Notes: a model not told the origin generated them from the letters alone. DNA of 13,228 nucleotides from a bacterium (GCA_030428825.1 JAUIEL010000106.1:1-13228); one strand, 5' to 3'. Shown: positions 1 through 8,842, counted from the stretch's first letter. Numbers and translations are program-made.

Positions 1-1215
1 CACGCGGGCGTGGGCGAGCGCGCGCTCGCGATAGGCGCTCTCCTGGTAAGGGGCGAGGAAGTTCGCGATCCCCGCCGCGCCGGTCCGCCCCATGTCCGCC
101 CAGTCGTCGTCGCCGGCGACCTGGTCCTCGTACCAGACGTAGCCGTTCCTGCCGGTCGCGCGCTCGAGGAACGCGTACGCCGCGTCGTGCCGCTCCCGGT
201 CGATCTCGACGCCGCAGCGGTGCGCCAGCGCGAACGCCAACGCCCCCTGCGCGGTCAGCATCGCGATCGGTCCGTACCCCTCGAAGCCGGGGTTGTGCCC
301 CCAGCCGCCGTGCGAGTCCGCCGGATCGCGCGGGAAGGAGTTCGGGTGGGTCTCGCGCACCTTCGGGTTCACCTGCGCGAGGCTCGTGTACTGGTTCGCG
401 TGGAGCAGCGCGATCACCTCCTGCAACTCGGGGACGACCCACTCCGCGCCCGTCGCGAGGTGGAACTCCGAGAGGACGATCGCCGCCGCCATGTAGCGCC
501 AGTGGATCAACGACGACTCGTCCCGCGCGGCGGTCGTCTTCGCGTGGTACCGCGCGTTCCGCTCGGCCGCCGCCCGGTGCTCCTTCTTCCCGCTCGCCAG
601 GAACGCCAACGGCGCGAACGTGTCGTGCGGCGGACTCCCCCACGAGCCGTCCTCCCGCTGCTCGTCGAGCAGGAACCCGAGCAGCTCGTCGAGGATCCGC
701 GCGCTCTTCTCGCAGTCGGCGGGGAACGACGCGGAGAACGCCCCGTACCGCCGCCCGACCTTCAGCGCGACCCGCCTGCGGCGTCCGTCGCGCCGGACGA
801 GCAGTTCGAGCCGGCCCTCCCCCCGCGACCCCTGGCTCGCCTCGAGCGCCTCCGCGAACTCGAGCACCGGCCCGTGGGCGCCGAACACCTCCATGCCGTA
901 GCCGTTCCGGTGCCCGGTCCGGAACGGCCGGCCCCCCGCGCCGACCAGGACGTCGCCGACCCGGACCCTCCCGGCGGCCGGAGAGCCGGCGAGGACGTGC
1001 TTCACGACCAGCTCCTTCGGCGCCTCCTCGACGAGCCGCACCCGAAGCCCCGTGATCCCGAGGTTCAGGTACCACCCGTCGACCGCCGCGTCCGGCCCCG
1101 CGTGCGCCCGCCGGTTCCAGGGCGAGCCGTCGGGGAAGTAGTGGACCTGGGCCCCGAGCGGGGCACCCAGGGCGGCGAGGGACAAGACGACGGAGAGTCC
1201 GGGGCGCGTTCGCAT
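1..1215 (-). CDS. Secreted PDZ plus alpha/alpha-toroid protein, DUF6288-type (C-terminus off window)
   Basis: Read on the minus strand from ATG at 1213-1215, this stays open for 405 codons to the left edge, so the C-terminus is missing. Residues 1-23 form a signal peptide (hydrophobic stretch, then LGAQ). Residues about 48-152 look like a PDZ domain, including LAGSPAAGRVRVGDVLVGAG at 76-94. From about residue 165 the chain is helical, with toroid-like stretches such as EDGSWGSPPHDTFAPLAFLA and SHGGWGHNPGFEGYGPIAML. That order (secretion signal, PDZ, squalene-cyclase-like alpha/alpha repeats) is what I recall for DUF6288 proteins of Planctomycetota and Lentisphaerota. Their biochemical role is unknown to me, and no catalytic DxDD motif is visible in this part. 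It is transcribed away from the beta-helix gene. No strong ribosome-binding site precedes the start. The start is chosen because it places the signal peptide at the N-terminus. The plus-strand open frame covering the same bases is an antisense artefact. Confidence 0.85.
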   Translation of the reverse strand, partial: MRTRPGLSVVLSLAALGAPLGAQVHYFPDGSPWNRRAHAGPDAAVDGWYLNLGITGLRVRLVEEAPKELVVKHVLAGSPAAGRVRVGDVLVGAGGRPFRTGHRNGYGMEVFGAHGPVLEFAEALEASQGSRGEGRLELLVRRDGRRRRVALKVGRRYGAFSASFPADCEKSARILDELLGFLLDEQREDGSWGSPPHDTFAPLAFLASGKKEHRAAAERNARYHAKTTAARDESSLIHWRYMAAAIVLSEFHLATGAEWVVPELQEVIALLHANQYTSLAQVNPKVRETHPNSFPRDPADSHGGWGHNPGFEGYGPIAMLTAQGALAFALAHRCGVEIDRERHDAAYAFLERATGRNGYVWYEDQVAGDDDWADMGRTGAAGIANFLAPYQESAYRERALAHARV

Positions 1216-1400
1216 CCCGCGATCGTACGCCCCCGGTGTCGGGTGCGCCTCGTCCGCGCGCGGGCCGTCTTCGGGGGCCGGAGGGTCGCCGGGAGACCGG
1301 GGCGCCCTTCCCGTCGGCCGCGGAAACGGCCGGACCACCTTCCCGCCCTCGTTGGTCGCGGAACCACCCGAGGGCGTCCGGGGAGTCTCGGTTCGGGACT

Positions 1401-1421
1401 TCCGTCCGGGCCGCGGACGGA
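1401..1421. other. Perfect 8-bp hairpin upstream of the beta-helix gene
   Basis: TCCGTCCG (1401-1408), a five-base loop GGCCG, then CGGACGGA (1414-1421) form a perfect inverted repeat ending 76 nt before the beta-helix start. There is no T-tract on either side, so it is not a standard intrinsic terminator. A role as operator, 5'-UTR structure or chance palindrome cannot be decided from one copy. Confidence 0.4.
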
Positions 1422-1485
1422 GCGGAGCATTCCCCGATTCGGCACGGCCGTTGATGTCGAGACGCCCGCCGCCCTCCCCCTCCAC

Positions 1486-1489
1486 GGAG
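1486..1489 (+). promoter_or_regulatory. Shine-Dalgarno GGAG for the beta-helix gene
   Basis: GGAG lies 8 nt before ATG 1498. The open frame continues far upstream, so this site and the signal peptide that begins at 1498 decide the true start. Confidence 0.65.
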
Positions 1490-1497
1490 CCCTAGCC

Positions 1498-3471
1498 ATG
1501 ACCGGGAAGCTCGTCCTCGTCCTCGCCGCCGCCCTGTCGCTCGGCACCGATTCCCTCGGTCAGGTCGTCACCGTCACGACGGCCGCCGACGTGATCGACG
1601 TCAACACCCAGACGGCCACGGTCGCCGACCTCCCCGGTCCCGACGGGAAGGTCTCGTTCTCCGAGGCGATGATCGCGACGAACAACACGCCCGGTCATCA
1701 GACGGTCGGGTTCGCCATCCCGCAGTCCGAGTGGACCCTCCAGTTCGTCCTGCCGGGGCGGGCGGTCCTGACGTCGTCGGTCGGCTTCTACTTCCGCGCG
1801 TTCGACGCGGTCACGATCGACGGCACGACCCAGACGGCGTTCACCGGGGACACGAACCCCGACGGCTGGGAGGTCGCCCTCTACGGGGTCTCGCTCTACC
1901 TGAACGCCGACCAGTGCACGCTCCTCGGGTTCGACAGCTCGAACGTCGTGGCGACCGGCTCGAACTGCACGATCCAGGGGAACACCGGCTCGATGAACAT
2001 CGAGCTGTTCGGAGGGTCGGGGAGCCTGATCGACGGCAACGAGGGAGGGACGATCAAGATCGATCGCTCGAGCGGCAACGTCGTCACCGGCAACAAGGTC
2101 GGCAGGGTTCGCGTGCTCGGGTTCGACCCGCTCGCGGCGAACAACCGGATCGGCGGGCCGAACCCCGAGGACCGGAACCACATCTACGGCTACGGCACCA
2201 CCAACAGCGAGGGGCTCCCCTCCGGCGCCGCCGTCCAGCTCTTCTACACCACCGGCACGGTCGTCGAGAACAACTGGATCGGGACGCTCGACGGGCTGAC
2301 CTCGGGGAACCTCGCCTGCACCATCGGCGTCAGCGTCGAGTCGAGGAACGACGACGTGCGGATCGAGGGGAACCTGATCTCGGGCATCATCGGGAAGGGG
2401 ACCGGGCCGCACCACGGCGGCCAGCTCTTCGGCCGCGGCGTCCTCGCCAGCGGGCTCGGCGCGGGGCTGACGCTGGTCGGGAACACGATCGGCCCGGACG
2501 TGAACGGCGACCCGACGCTCGGCGCGGTCTGGGGGATCGACCTCGGCGACCCGGTCACCCACCCGCTGCAGATGACCGACATCGTGATCGGCGGCCCGGG
2601 CCCGGGAGAGGGGAACGAGATCGCCGGCCACGTCTTCAACGGCGTCACGGTCGGCCGGAACACCGGAGCGGTCCGGATGACCGGCAACTCGATCCACGAC
2701 AACGGCTGGCTCGGGATCGACCTCGTCCCGACCGGATACGGCTACGGCGTGTCGCCGAACGATCCGCTCGACGCGGACACCGGCGGCAGCACGATGCAGA
2801 ACTTCCCCGTCCTCGACTCCGCGAGGCGCGGGACGTCGACGGTCCGGTTCGCGGGATCGCTCTCCAGCAGCCCCTCGGACACGTTCACGATCGAGTTCTT
2901 CGCGTCGCCGACCTGCGACCCGAGCGGGAACGGTGAGGGGGAGACGCCCCTCGGCGCGACGGCCGTCACGACGAACGCGAGCGGACTCGCCGCCTTCGAC
3001 GTCACTCTCGGCGCGGTCGTCCCCGCCGGGTGGGTCGCCACCGCGACCGCCACCCGCGAGCCGGTGGGGGCGACGTCGGAGTTCTCCGCCTGCATCCCGT
3101 TCGCCGACGACGTCTGCCAGGACGACCTCGGGTTCGCCGGCCCGGGCGACACCGTCCTCGGCCTCTGCGGACAGGCGCTCGACTCCGGGAATCGGGCGAC
3201 GCTCTCGCTGATCCAGGCGACGGCGCTCTCGCCCGCGATGTTCGTGATCGGAACGCAGAGCCAACCGACGCCGTTCCTGAACGGCGTCCTGGTCCCGATC
3301 CCTCCGACCCTGACCCCGGTGCTGATGACGGACGCGGCCGGGGCGATCGAGACGCTCGTCCCCGGCGGCGGCGGGCCGGCGACCCTCTACCTCCAGTGCG
3401 TCAGCGCCGACGCCTCGCAGGTGTTCGGGGTCGAGGTCTCGAACGCGCTCCGCGTCGTGCTCGGCACCTGA
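1498..3471 (+). CDS. Secreted right-handed beta-helix (pectate-lyase-fold) protein
   Basis: 657 aa. Residues 1-22 are a signal peptide (hydrophobic core, then SLGQ). Residues about 24-75 resemble the CSLREA-type cap of bacterial beta-helix proteins (TVTTAADVID, then SFSEAMIATNNTPG). Residues about 100-410 are short turns rich in G, N and I/V (NVVTGNKVG, VVENNWIG, VRIEGNLISG, LTLVGNTIG), the signature of a right-handed parallel beta-helix. They end with NSIHDNGWLGIDL and a ND-rich stretch closing in MQNFPVLDSA (434-443), the usual exit from this fold. Residues 444-535 form an Ig-like beta-sandwich (ATATATREPVGATSEFSACI). Residues about 540-657 form a C-terminal module (LGFAGPGDTVLGLCGQALDS...LYLQCV) that I recall recurring in secreted planctomycete proteins; it may be a sorting or adhesion domain. 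No catalytic residues can be assigned, so an adhesin or structural surface protein is as likely as a polysaccharide lyase. Confidence 0.85.
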   Translation: MTGKLVLVLAAALSLGTDSLGQVVTVTTAADVIDVNTQTATVADLPGPDGKVSFSEAMIATNNTPGHQTVGFAIPQSEWTLQFVLPGRAVLTSSVGFYFRAFDAVTIDGTTQTAFTGDTNPDGWEVALYGVSLYLNADQCTLLGFDSSNVVATGSNCTIQGNTGSMNIELFGGSGSLIDGNEGGTIKIDRSSGNVVTGNKVGRVRVLGFDPLAANNRIGGPNPEDRNHIYGYGTTNSEGLPSGAAVQLFYTTGTVVENNWIGTLDGLTSGNLACTIGVSVESRNDDVRIEGNLISGIIGKGTGPHHGGQLFGRGVLASGLGAGLTLVGNTIGPDVNGDPTLGAVWGIDLGDPVTHPLQMTDIVIGGPGPGEGNEIAGHVFNGVTVGRNTGAVRMTGNSIHDNGWLGIDLVPTGYGYGVSPNDPLDADTGGSTMQNFPVLDSARRGTSTVRFAGSLSSSPSDTFTIEFFASPTCDPSGNGEGETPLGATAVTTNASGLAAFDVTLGAVVPAGWVATATATREPVGATSEFSACIPFADDVCQDDLGFAGPGDTVLGLCGQALDSGNRATLSLIQATALSPAMFVIGTQSQPTPFLNGVLVPIPPTLTPVLMTDAAGAIETLVPGGGGPATLYLQCVSADASQVFGVEVSNALRVVLGT

Positions 3472-3571
3472 CGTCCGGACTCGGAGGACCGGCGGCACCG
3501 GGGTGATGCGTCGGCAGACGGAGGCGGCGACGGCTAGACTGACCGCGCCGCCTCACCCATCGAGCCCGTCC

Positions 3572-4612
3572 ATGCCCACCCTGCTCCGCGTCGCCCCCGT
3601 CGCCCTGATCGCCCTCCTCCTCGCCGACGACGCCCTCGGTCAGCGCGGCCGCCGGCGCCGCCACCAGGAGCCGGTCGAGCTGAAGCACTTCACGTACGAG
3701 ACGGTGACCTTCGACGCGCCGAGCCTCGGCGGCGGCGAGGGCGAGCTCGGGATCTTCCTCCCCGTCGGCTACGACGAGGACGCCGAGACGCCGTACCCGT
3801 GGGTCCTCTGGCTGCACGGCATGTTCGAGGACGGCGATCGGTTCCACGCCGGCGGCGGCGCGAAGGCGCTCGACGCGCTGCGCGGGGAGGACCGGATCCC
3901 GGCGCTCGTGCTGGTCGCGCCGACCGCGCCGCGGCGCACGATCTACGCGAACGGCGAGGCCGAGGGAGACATCGAGGACTACGTGCTGAAGGACGTCACG
4001 GAGTACGTCGAGAAGCGCTACCGCGTGGCGGAGGAGCGCGCCGGACGTGCGCTGATGGGCGTCAGCATGGGCGGCATGGGGGCGCTCCGGATCGCGCTGA
4101 AGAACCCGCGGCGCTACGCCACCGTCGCCGTCCATTCGGCCGCCGCCCTCCCCCCCGACCCGACCGTCCTGCAGGGCCGGAGCGCGGAGCGGGTGCGGCG
4201 CTCGATCGAGTGGCTCGGACTCGGTGAGCTGCTCGGCGACCCGATCGACCCGGAGAAGTGGGCGCACTACATCCCGTCCGCGATCGTGAAGGACCTCTCC
4301 CCGGAGGAGCTCCACGGCCTGCGGATCTTCTTCGACGCGGGGACGGACGACCGGTACGGGTTCGGGCCGCCGAACGCCGAGCTCCACGAGCAGCTCGACG
4401 AGCGCGGGATCGACCACGCGTTCCGGCTGGTGGAGGGGGGCGGGCACTCCTGGGGGAGCGGCTCGATGCCGGAGCGGCTGGAGAGGTCGCTGGAGTTCGT
4501 CGCCGCCGGGTTCGTGCCGCAGGGCGACGCCGGGGCGCGCGAGGAGACCGACGGCGAGACCGAGCGGTCCGACGCCGAAGAGCGGACGCGGGACGGGGAG
4601 GACGGTCGCTAG
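3572..4612 (+). CDS. Secreted alpha/beta-hydrolase, putative esterase (esterase D / PF00756-like)
   Basis: 346 aa. Residues 1-24 form a signal peptide (hydrophobic run, then DDALGQ), followed by a basic stretch RGRRRRH. The fold is the esterase D / feruloyl-esterase type of alpha/beta hydrolase. It shows an oxyanion strand PYPWVLWLHGMFEDG (74-88), a nucleophile elbow GVSMGGMG with Ser165, an acid in FFDAGTDD (Asp259 or Asp260) and a catalytic histidine in EGGGHSW (His292). The triad is therefore complete. Family members cleave carboxylic esters, for example acetyl or feruloyl groups on polysaccharides; the substrate here cannot be read. Residues about 317-346 are an acidic, probably disordered tail. 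An in-frame ATG at 3503 exists, but 3572 is chosen because the signal peptide begins there. No clear Shine-Dalgarno precedes it. The K+ channel gene starts 30 nt downstream, so co-transcription is possible. Confidence 0.85.
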   Translation: MPTLLRVAPVALIALLLADDALGQRGRRRRHQEPVELKHFTYETVTFDAPSLGGGEGELGIFLPVGYDEDAETPYPWVLWLHGMFEDGDRFHAGGGAKALDALRGEDRIPALVLVAPTAPRRTIYANGEAEGDIEDYVLKDVTEYVEKRYRVAEERAGRALMGVSMGGMGALRIALKNPRRYATVAVHSAAALPPDPTVLQGRSAERVRRSIEWLGLGELLGDPIDPEKWAHYIPSAIVKDLSPEELHGLRIFFDAGTDDRYGFGPPNAELHEQLDERGIDHAFRLVEGGGHSWGSGSMPERLERSLEFVAAGFVPQGDAGAREETDGETERSDAEERTRDGEDGR

Positions 4613-4633
4613 CGCGCCGTCCGTTCCGCCGCC

Positions 4634-4638
4634 GAGGG
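4634..4638 (+). promoter_or_regulatory. Shine-Dalgarno GAGGG for the K+ channel gene
   Basis: GAGGG lies 4 nt before ATG 4643 in the 30-nt gap after the esterase. It supports this start, and the close spacing is consistent with read-through from the esterase gene. Confidence 0.55.
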
Positions 4639-4642
4639 ACCG

Positions 4643-6361
4643 ATGATCAAGACCCTGCCGAGCGGGATCTTCACCGTCCTCCGCAGCCGCCGCGGCCAGC
4701 GGAACCTGCGGGTGCTCGCCGCGTTCTTCCTCGTGCTCGCGGCGATGATCGTCGCGTTCACCTTCTGCTTCCACTACCTGATGCTGCGCGAGGGGCAGGA
4801 GCACACCTGGCTCACCGGGCTGTACTGGACGCTCACGGTGATGTCGACGCTCGGGTTCGGCGACATCACGTTCCACACCGACCTCGGCCGCGCGTTCTCG
4901 ATCCTCGTGCTCCTCTCGGGGATGATCTTCCTCCTCGTCCTCCTCCCGTTCACGTTCATCGAGTTCTTCTACGAGCCGTGGATGCAGGCGCAGGCCGAGT
5001 CCCGGGCCCCCCGCCGGCTGCCGGCGACGACGGAGGGGCACGTCCTGCTGACCCACTACGACCCGGTGACCGCCGCGCTGATCCGCCGCCTGGAGCAGTT
5101 CCGCTATCGGTACGCGGTGATCGTCCCCGACCTGGAGGAGGCGCTCCGGCTGCACGACCTCGGCGTCGACGTGCTGGTCGGCGACCTCGACGATCCGGAG
5201 TGCTGGCGCCGCGCCCGCGTCGACCAGGCCGCGCTCGTCGCGACGACCGGCAACGACGTCACGAACACGCACGTCGCGTTCACCGTGCGAGAGATCGCGG
5301 AGAAGGTGCCGATCGTCTCGACCGCGACGCACCAGGACTCCGTCGACGTGCAGATGCTCGCGGGGAGCAAGTCGGTCCTCCGCCTCGAGGAGATGATCGG
5401 CCAGTCGTTCTCGCGCCGGATGCTCGGCGGCGACGCGCTCGCGCACGTCGTCGGGCGGTTCGACGAGATCCTGATCGCCGAGGCGACCGCGCACCGCACC
5501 CCCCTGGTCGGGAAGACGCTCCTCGAGAGCGACCTCCGCCGGAAGGTCGGGGTCTCGGTGCTCGGCGTCTGGGAGCGCGGCACGTTCGGGGCGGCCCGCC
5601 CCGACACGACGATCCACGACCACACCGTCCTCGTGCTCGCCTGCACCAAGGAGACCCTCGACCGGTACAACGAGCTGCTCGCCATCTACAACGTCTCCGG
5701 CGAGCCGGCGCTGATCCTCGGCGGCGGCCGCGTCGGCCGGGCGACGGCCCGCGCCCTGGCGACGCGCGGCGTCGAGTATCGCATCGTGGAGAAGGTCGAG
5801 GGGCGCGTGAAGGACACCCGCCGCTGCATCGTGGGGGACGCCGCCGACCTCGACGTCCTGAAGCAGGCGGGAGTGGAGAAGGCGCCCGCCATCATCATCA
5901 CGACGCGCGACGACGACGTGAACGTCTATCTCGCCGTCTACTGCCGCCGCCTCCGGCCGAACGTCCAGATCATCGCGCGCGCCACGCACGACCGGAACGT
6001 GTCGACGCTCCACCGCGCCGGCGCGGACATGGTCCTCTCGTACGCCTCGATGGGCGCCGGCGCGATCATGGACATGCTGAAGAAGAGCGAGGTGATGACC
6101 GTCGTCGAGGGGCTCGACCTGTTCCGCGCGGAGGTGTCGAAGGCGCTCGACGGGAAGACGATCGCGGAGTCCTCGATCCGCGAGGAGACCGGCTGCAGCG
6201 TGGTCGGCATCCGCACCGGCGACGCCCTGCGCGTCGTCCCCGATCCGGAGACGGTGCTGGAGGCCGGAGCGAGCCTGATCCTGATCGGGACGAGCGAGTC
6301 GGAACAGGCGTTCTTCGAGCGGTTCTCGGACGAGGCCCGGGGACGTCGCTCCGCCCCCTGA
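4643..6361 (+). CDS. Two-TM potassium channel with tandem RCK (TrkA-N/TrkA-C) domains
   Basis: 572 aa inner-membrane channel subunit. TM1 spans about 24-46. The pore helix and selectivity filter STLGFGD lie at 68-74 (filter TLGFGD, a variant of TVGYGD), and TM2 spans about 84-108. The first cytoplasmic RCK half covers about 130-345. The second covers about 353-572, with a Rossmann loop ILGGGRVGRATA (358-369), an acidic Glu383 at the end of strand 2 as in NAD-type sites, GDAADLD (398-404), and a TrkA-C module from about 485. One subunit therefore carries both RCK domains, as in the multi-ligand-gated channel GsuK. MthK differs in making its second RCK from an internal start. A tetramer would form an eight-RCK gating ring. 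The first RCK lacks the glycine-rich loop (THYDPVT at 137-143 replaces GxGxxG), so the second is the likely nucleotide site. Inferred role: ligand-controlled K+ flux. The ligand is unknown. Confidence 0.93.
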   Translation: MIKTLPSGIFTVLRSRRGQRNLRVLAAFFLVLAAMIVAFTFCFHYLMLREGQEHTWLTGLYWTLTVMSTLGFGDITFHTDLGRAFSILVLLSGMIFLLVLLPFTFIEFFYEPWMQAQAESRAPRRLPATTEGHVLLTHYDPVTAALIRRLEQFRYRYAVIVPDLEEALRLHDLGVDVLVGDLDDPECWRRARVDQAALVATTGNDVTNTHVAFTVREIAEKVPIVSTATHQDSVDVQMLAGSKSVLRLEEMIGQSFSRRMLGGDALAHVVGRFDEILIAEATAHRTPLVGKTLLESDLRRKVGVSVLGVWERGTFGAARPDTTIHDHTVLVLACTKETLDRYNELLAIYNVSGEPALILGGGRVGRATARALATRGVEYRIVEKVEGRVKDTRRCIVGDAADLDVLKQAGVEKAPAIIITTRDDDVNVYLAVYCRRLRPNVQIIARATHDRNVSTLHRAGADMVLSYASMGAGAIMDMLKKSEVMTVVEGLDLFRAEVSKALDGKTIAESSIREETGCSVVGIRTGDALRVVPDPETVLEAGASLILIGTSESEQAFFERFSDEARGRRSAP

Positions 6362-6571
6362 CCCGGGCTCCGTCCGTCCCCCCGCGCACCCCCCCGGACC
6401 TCCCGGACTCGCCGCCGGATCGCCGGACGGATGCTTGACGAACCGGGTCGAGTTCGCCAAAGAGGATGGTCGCGCGAGCCGACGAGAGGGCGGAACGGAG
6501 CCGGAACCCGGCCCCGAACCCTGTCTCGGGCATGAACTGACAACGACTTACGGAAGCGACCCCCCGCTCAC

Positions 6572-8842
6572 ATGGCGAAGAACCTGGTCATCGTCGAGTC
6601 GCCCGCCAAGGCGCGGACGATCAACAAGTACCTCGGAAAGGACTTCGTCGTGAAGGCCTCGATGGGGCACGTCCGCGACCTGCCGAAGGGGAAGCTCGGC
6701 ATCGACGTCGAACACGACTTCGCCACCGACTACTCGCTGATCCGGACCCGCTCCGACACGGTGAAGGACCTGCGGAAGTCGGCGAAGACCGCCGAGGCCG
6801 TCTACCTCGCGCCCGACCCCGACCGCGAGGGGGAGGCGATCGCCTGGCACCTCATCCACGCCTTGGACATCCCCGAGGAGAAGGCGTACCGGATCACCTT
6901 CAACGAGATCACGAAGCGCGCGGTCCGCGAGGCGCTCGAGCATCCCGGGAAGGTGAAGGAGAACCTCGTCAACGCGCAGCAGGCGCGCCGGATCCTCGAC
7001 CGCCTGGTGGGGTACAAGCTCTCGCCCCTCCTCTGGGAGAAGATCGCGCGCGGCCTCTCCGCCGGACGGGTCCAGTCGGTCGCGGTCCGCCTGATCGTCG
7101 AACGCGAGCACGAGATCCGCGCGTTCACCCCCGAGGAGTACTGGCGCGTCACCGCGTTCCTGTCGCAGCAGGGGGTGGTGATCGCGCCCGACCCGCTCCC
7201 GAAGAAGGAGTCGCCCGACGAGGCGGAGTGGTACGAGGATCACGACGACGTCTTCACCGCCGAGCTGAAGCGGAAGGACGGCCAGACGCTCGAGCTCGGG
7301 AACGAGGCGGACACGACGGCCGCCGTCGCCGAGATCGCGAAGCACCCGTTCGTCGTGTCGTCGGTCGAGAAGAAGAAGAAGTCGGTCAAGGCCCCGCCGC
7401 CGCTCACCACCTCCCTCCTCCAGCAGCAGGCCTCGACGCGCCTCCGGTTCGCGGCGAAGCGGACCATGCGCGTCGCCCAGCAGCTGTACGAAGGGATCGA
7501 CCTCGGCAAGGGCGAGTCGGACGGTCTCATCACGTACATGCGAACCGACTCGTACCGCCTGGCGAACGAGGCGATCGAGGGGGCGCGCGAGTACATCCAG
7601 CGCACCTTCGGCGACAAGTACGTCCCGGAGAAGCCGAACGTCTACGCCGCCCGCAAGGGGGCGCAGGAGGCGCACGAGGCGATCCGGCCGACCGACATCC
7701 GACGGACGCCGGCCGACCTGAAGGAGCACCTCACCAGCGACCAGTACCGCCTCTACAAGCTGATCTGGGAGCGGGTCGTCGCCTGCCAGATGTCGAACGC
7801 CGTGTTCGACCAGACGTCGGTCGCGATCGACGCCGGCCCGTACACGTTCACCACCCGCGGCCGCGCCCTCGTCTTCGACGGGCACCTGAAGGTGAGCGGC
7901 GTCGACAAGACGTCCGGCGAGCAGAACCTCCCGGCCCTCACCGAGGGGGAGACGCTCGACTCGTGGAAGGTCGACCCGAAGCAGCACTTCACCCAGCCGC
8001 CGGCCCGGTACTCCGAGGCGACGCTCGTGAAGGCGCTCGAGAAGAACGGGATCGGGCGGCCGTCGACGTACGCCACGATCCTCTCCACGATCCAGGACCG
8101 GGGGTACGTCAAGCTGACCGAGCGGAAGTTCTGGGCGACCGACCTCGGCGAGGTCGTGAACGAGTCGCTCGTGAAGCACTTCCCCGACATCTTCGACTAC
8201 GAGTTCACCGCCGGCATGGAGTCGAAGCTCGACCGGATCGAGGCCGAGGAGGCCGACTGGCTGAAGGTCGTGCGGGAGTTCTACGACATGTTCGCCAAGG
8301 ACCTCGACGAGGCCTCGGAGAACATGGCGAACCTCAAGGTCCAGGACGACCCCGAGGGACGCAAGTGCGAGGAGTGCGGCAAGCCGATGCTCCTCCGCAT
8401 GAACCGCTTCGGCCGCTTCCTCGGCTGCTCGGGCTACCCCGAGTGCAAGTCGATCCTCCGCATCGGCGAGGACGGCAAGGCGGAGGACAAGCGCCCCGCC
8501 CCCGAGCCGACCGACGAGGTCTGCGAGAAGTGCGGCAAGGAGATGGTCATCCGGACCGGGAAGCGCGGCCGGTTCATGGCCTGCACCGGCTGGCCGAAGT
8601 GCAAGAACACCTTCTCGGTCGACGACGACGGCAACCCGATCAAGCCGAAGGTCGTCGAGGAGCCGTGCCCGAAGTGCGAGGGGACCGAGATGGTCGTCCG
8701 CTTCTCGAAGCGCGGCCCCTTCCTCGGCTGCACGAAGTACCCGAAGTGCCGCGGCACGAAGCCCCTCCCCGACGCGCTCAAGGCCGAACTCGACGCCGAG
8801 CGCAAGAAGCAGGAGCAGCAGGAAGAAGAAGAAGTGTCCTAG
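6572..8842 (+). CDS. topA: DNA topoisomerase I (type IA)
   Basis: 756 aa. Relaxes negative supercoils by cutting one DNA strand through a 5'-phosphotyrosine link. The Toprim domain is at the N-terminus: VIVESPAKARTI with Glu9, and the metal site DPDREGEA with Asp82, Asp84 and Glu86. Other type IA landmarks are NAQQARRILDRLVGYKLSP (134-152), GLSAGRVQSVAVRLI (161-175), and the catalytic Tyr322 in LITYMRTDS. KNGIGRPSTYATI (491-503) lies in the core. The C-terminus has three intact Cys4 zinc ribbons: C599/C602/C619/C625, C651/C654/C671/C677 and C699/C702/C720/C726. A charged tail KKQEQQEEEEVS ends it. It is shorter than the E. coli enzyme, which I recall as 865 aa, but all core elements are present. 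The start at 6572 gives the standard N-terminus MAKNLVIVESPAKA; no good Shine-Dalgarno is visible. The stop codon lies within a small hairpin, and a structured repeat follows. Confidence 0.98.
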   Translation: MAKNLVIVESPAKARTINKYLGKDFVVKASMGHVRDLPKGKLGIDVEHDFATDYSLIRTRSDTVKDLRKSAKTAEAVYLAPDPDREGEAIAWHLIHALDIPEEKAYRITFNEITKRAVREALEHPGKVKENLVNAQQARRILDRLVGYKLSPLLWEKIARGLSAGRVQSVAVRLIVEREHEIRAFTPEEYWRVTAFLSQQGVVIAPDPLPKKESPDEAEWYEDHDDVFTAELKRKDGQTLELGNEADTTAAVAEIAKHPFVVSSVEKKKKSVKAPPPLTTSLLQQQASTRLRFAAKRTMRVAQQLYEGIDLGKGESDGLITYMRTDSYRLANEAIEGAREYIQRTFGDKYVPEKPNVYAARKGAQEAHEAIRPTDIRRTPADLKEHLTSDQYRLYKLIWERVVACQMSNAVFDQTSVAIDAGPYTFTTRGRALVFDGHLKVSGVDKTSGEQNLPALTEGETLDSWKVDPKQHFTQPPARYSEATLVKALEKNGIGRPSTYATILSTIQDRGYVKLTERKFWATDLGEVVNESLVKHFPDIFDYEFTAGMESKLDRIEAEEADWLKVVREFYDMFAKDLDEASENMANLKVQDDPEGRKCEECGKPMLLRMNRFGRFLGCSGYPECKSILRIGEDGKAEDKRPAPEPTDEVCEKCGKEMVIRTGKRGRFMACTGWPKCKNTFSVDDDGNPIKPKVVEEPCPKCEGTEMVVRFSKRGPFLGCTKYPKCRGTKPLPDALKAELDAERKKQEQQEEEEVS

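Larger units (their letters stand above)
1216..1497. other. Divergent intergenic region with two GC-rich hairpins
   Basis: This 282-nt region separates the divergent DUF6288-type and beta-helix genes, so it should hold both promoters. I see no convincing -35/-10 pair on either strand. It contains a hairpin at 1315-1332 (CGGCCG, loop CGGAAA, CGGCCG) and a stronger one at 1401-1421, listed separately. Open frames crossing it have no recognisable protein features. Confidence 0.6.

Noticed and set aside
10..1497. Plus-strand open frame running into the beta-helix gene, giving a 1153-residue product
   Set aside because: It is antisense to the DUF6288-type gene, is rich in Arg, Pro and Val as GC-rich shadow frames are, and the signal peptide and Shine-Dalgarno fix the true start at 1498.
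3401..6460. Minus-strand open frame of about 1000 codons over the esterase and K+ channel
   Set aside because: Low-complexity Arg/Asp/Glu/Val-rich translation with no motif, lying opposite two clear genes; stop-poor antisense frames are expected at this GC content.
6435..6467. TTGACG (6435-6440) as a possible -35 box for topA
   Set aside because: No acceptable -10 element at 16-18 nt; CAAAGA matches poorly and GAGGAT is 21 nt away.
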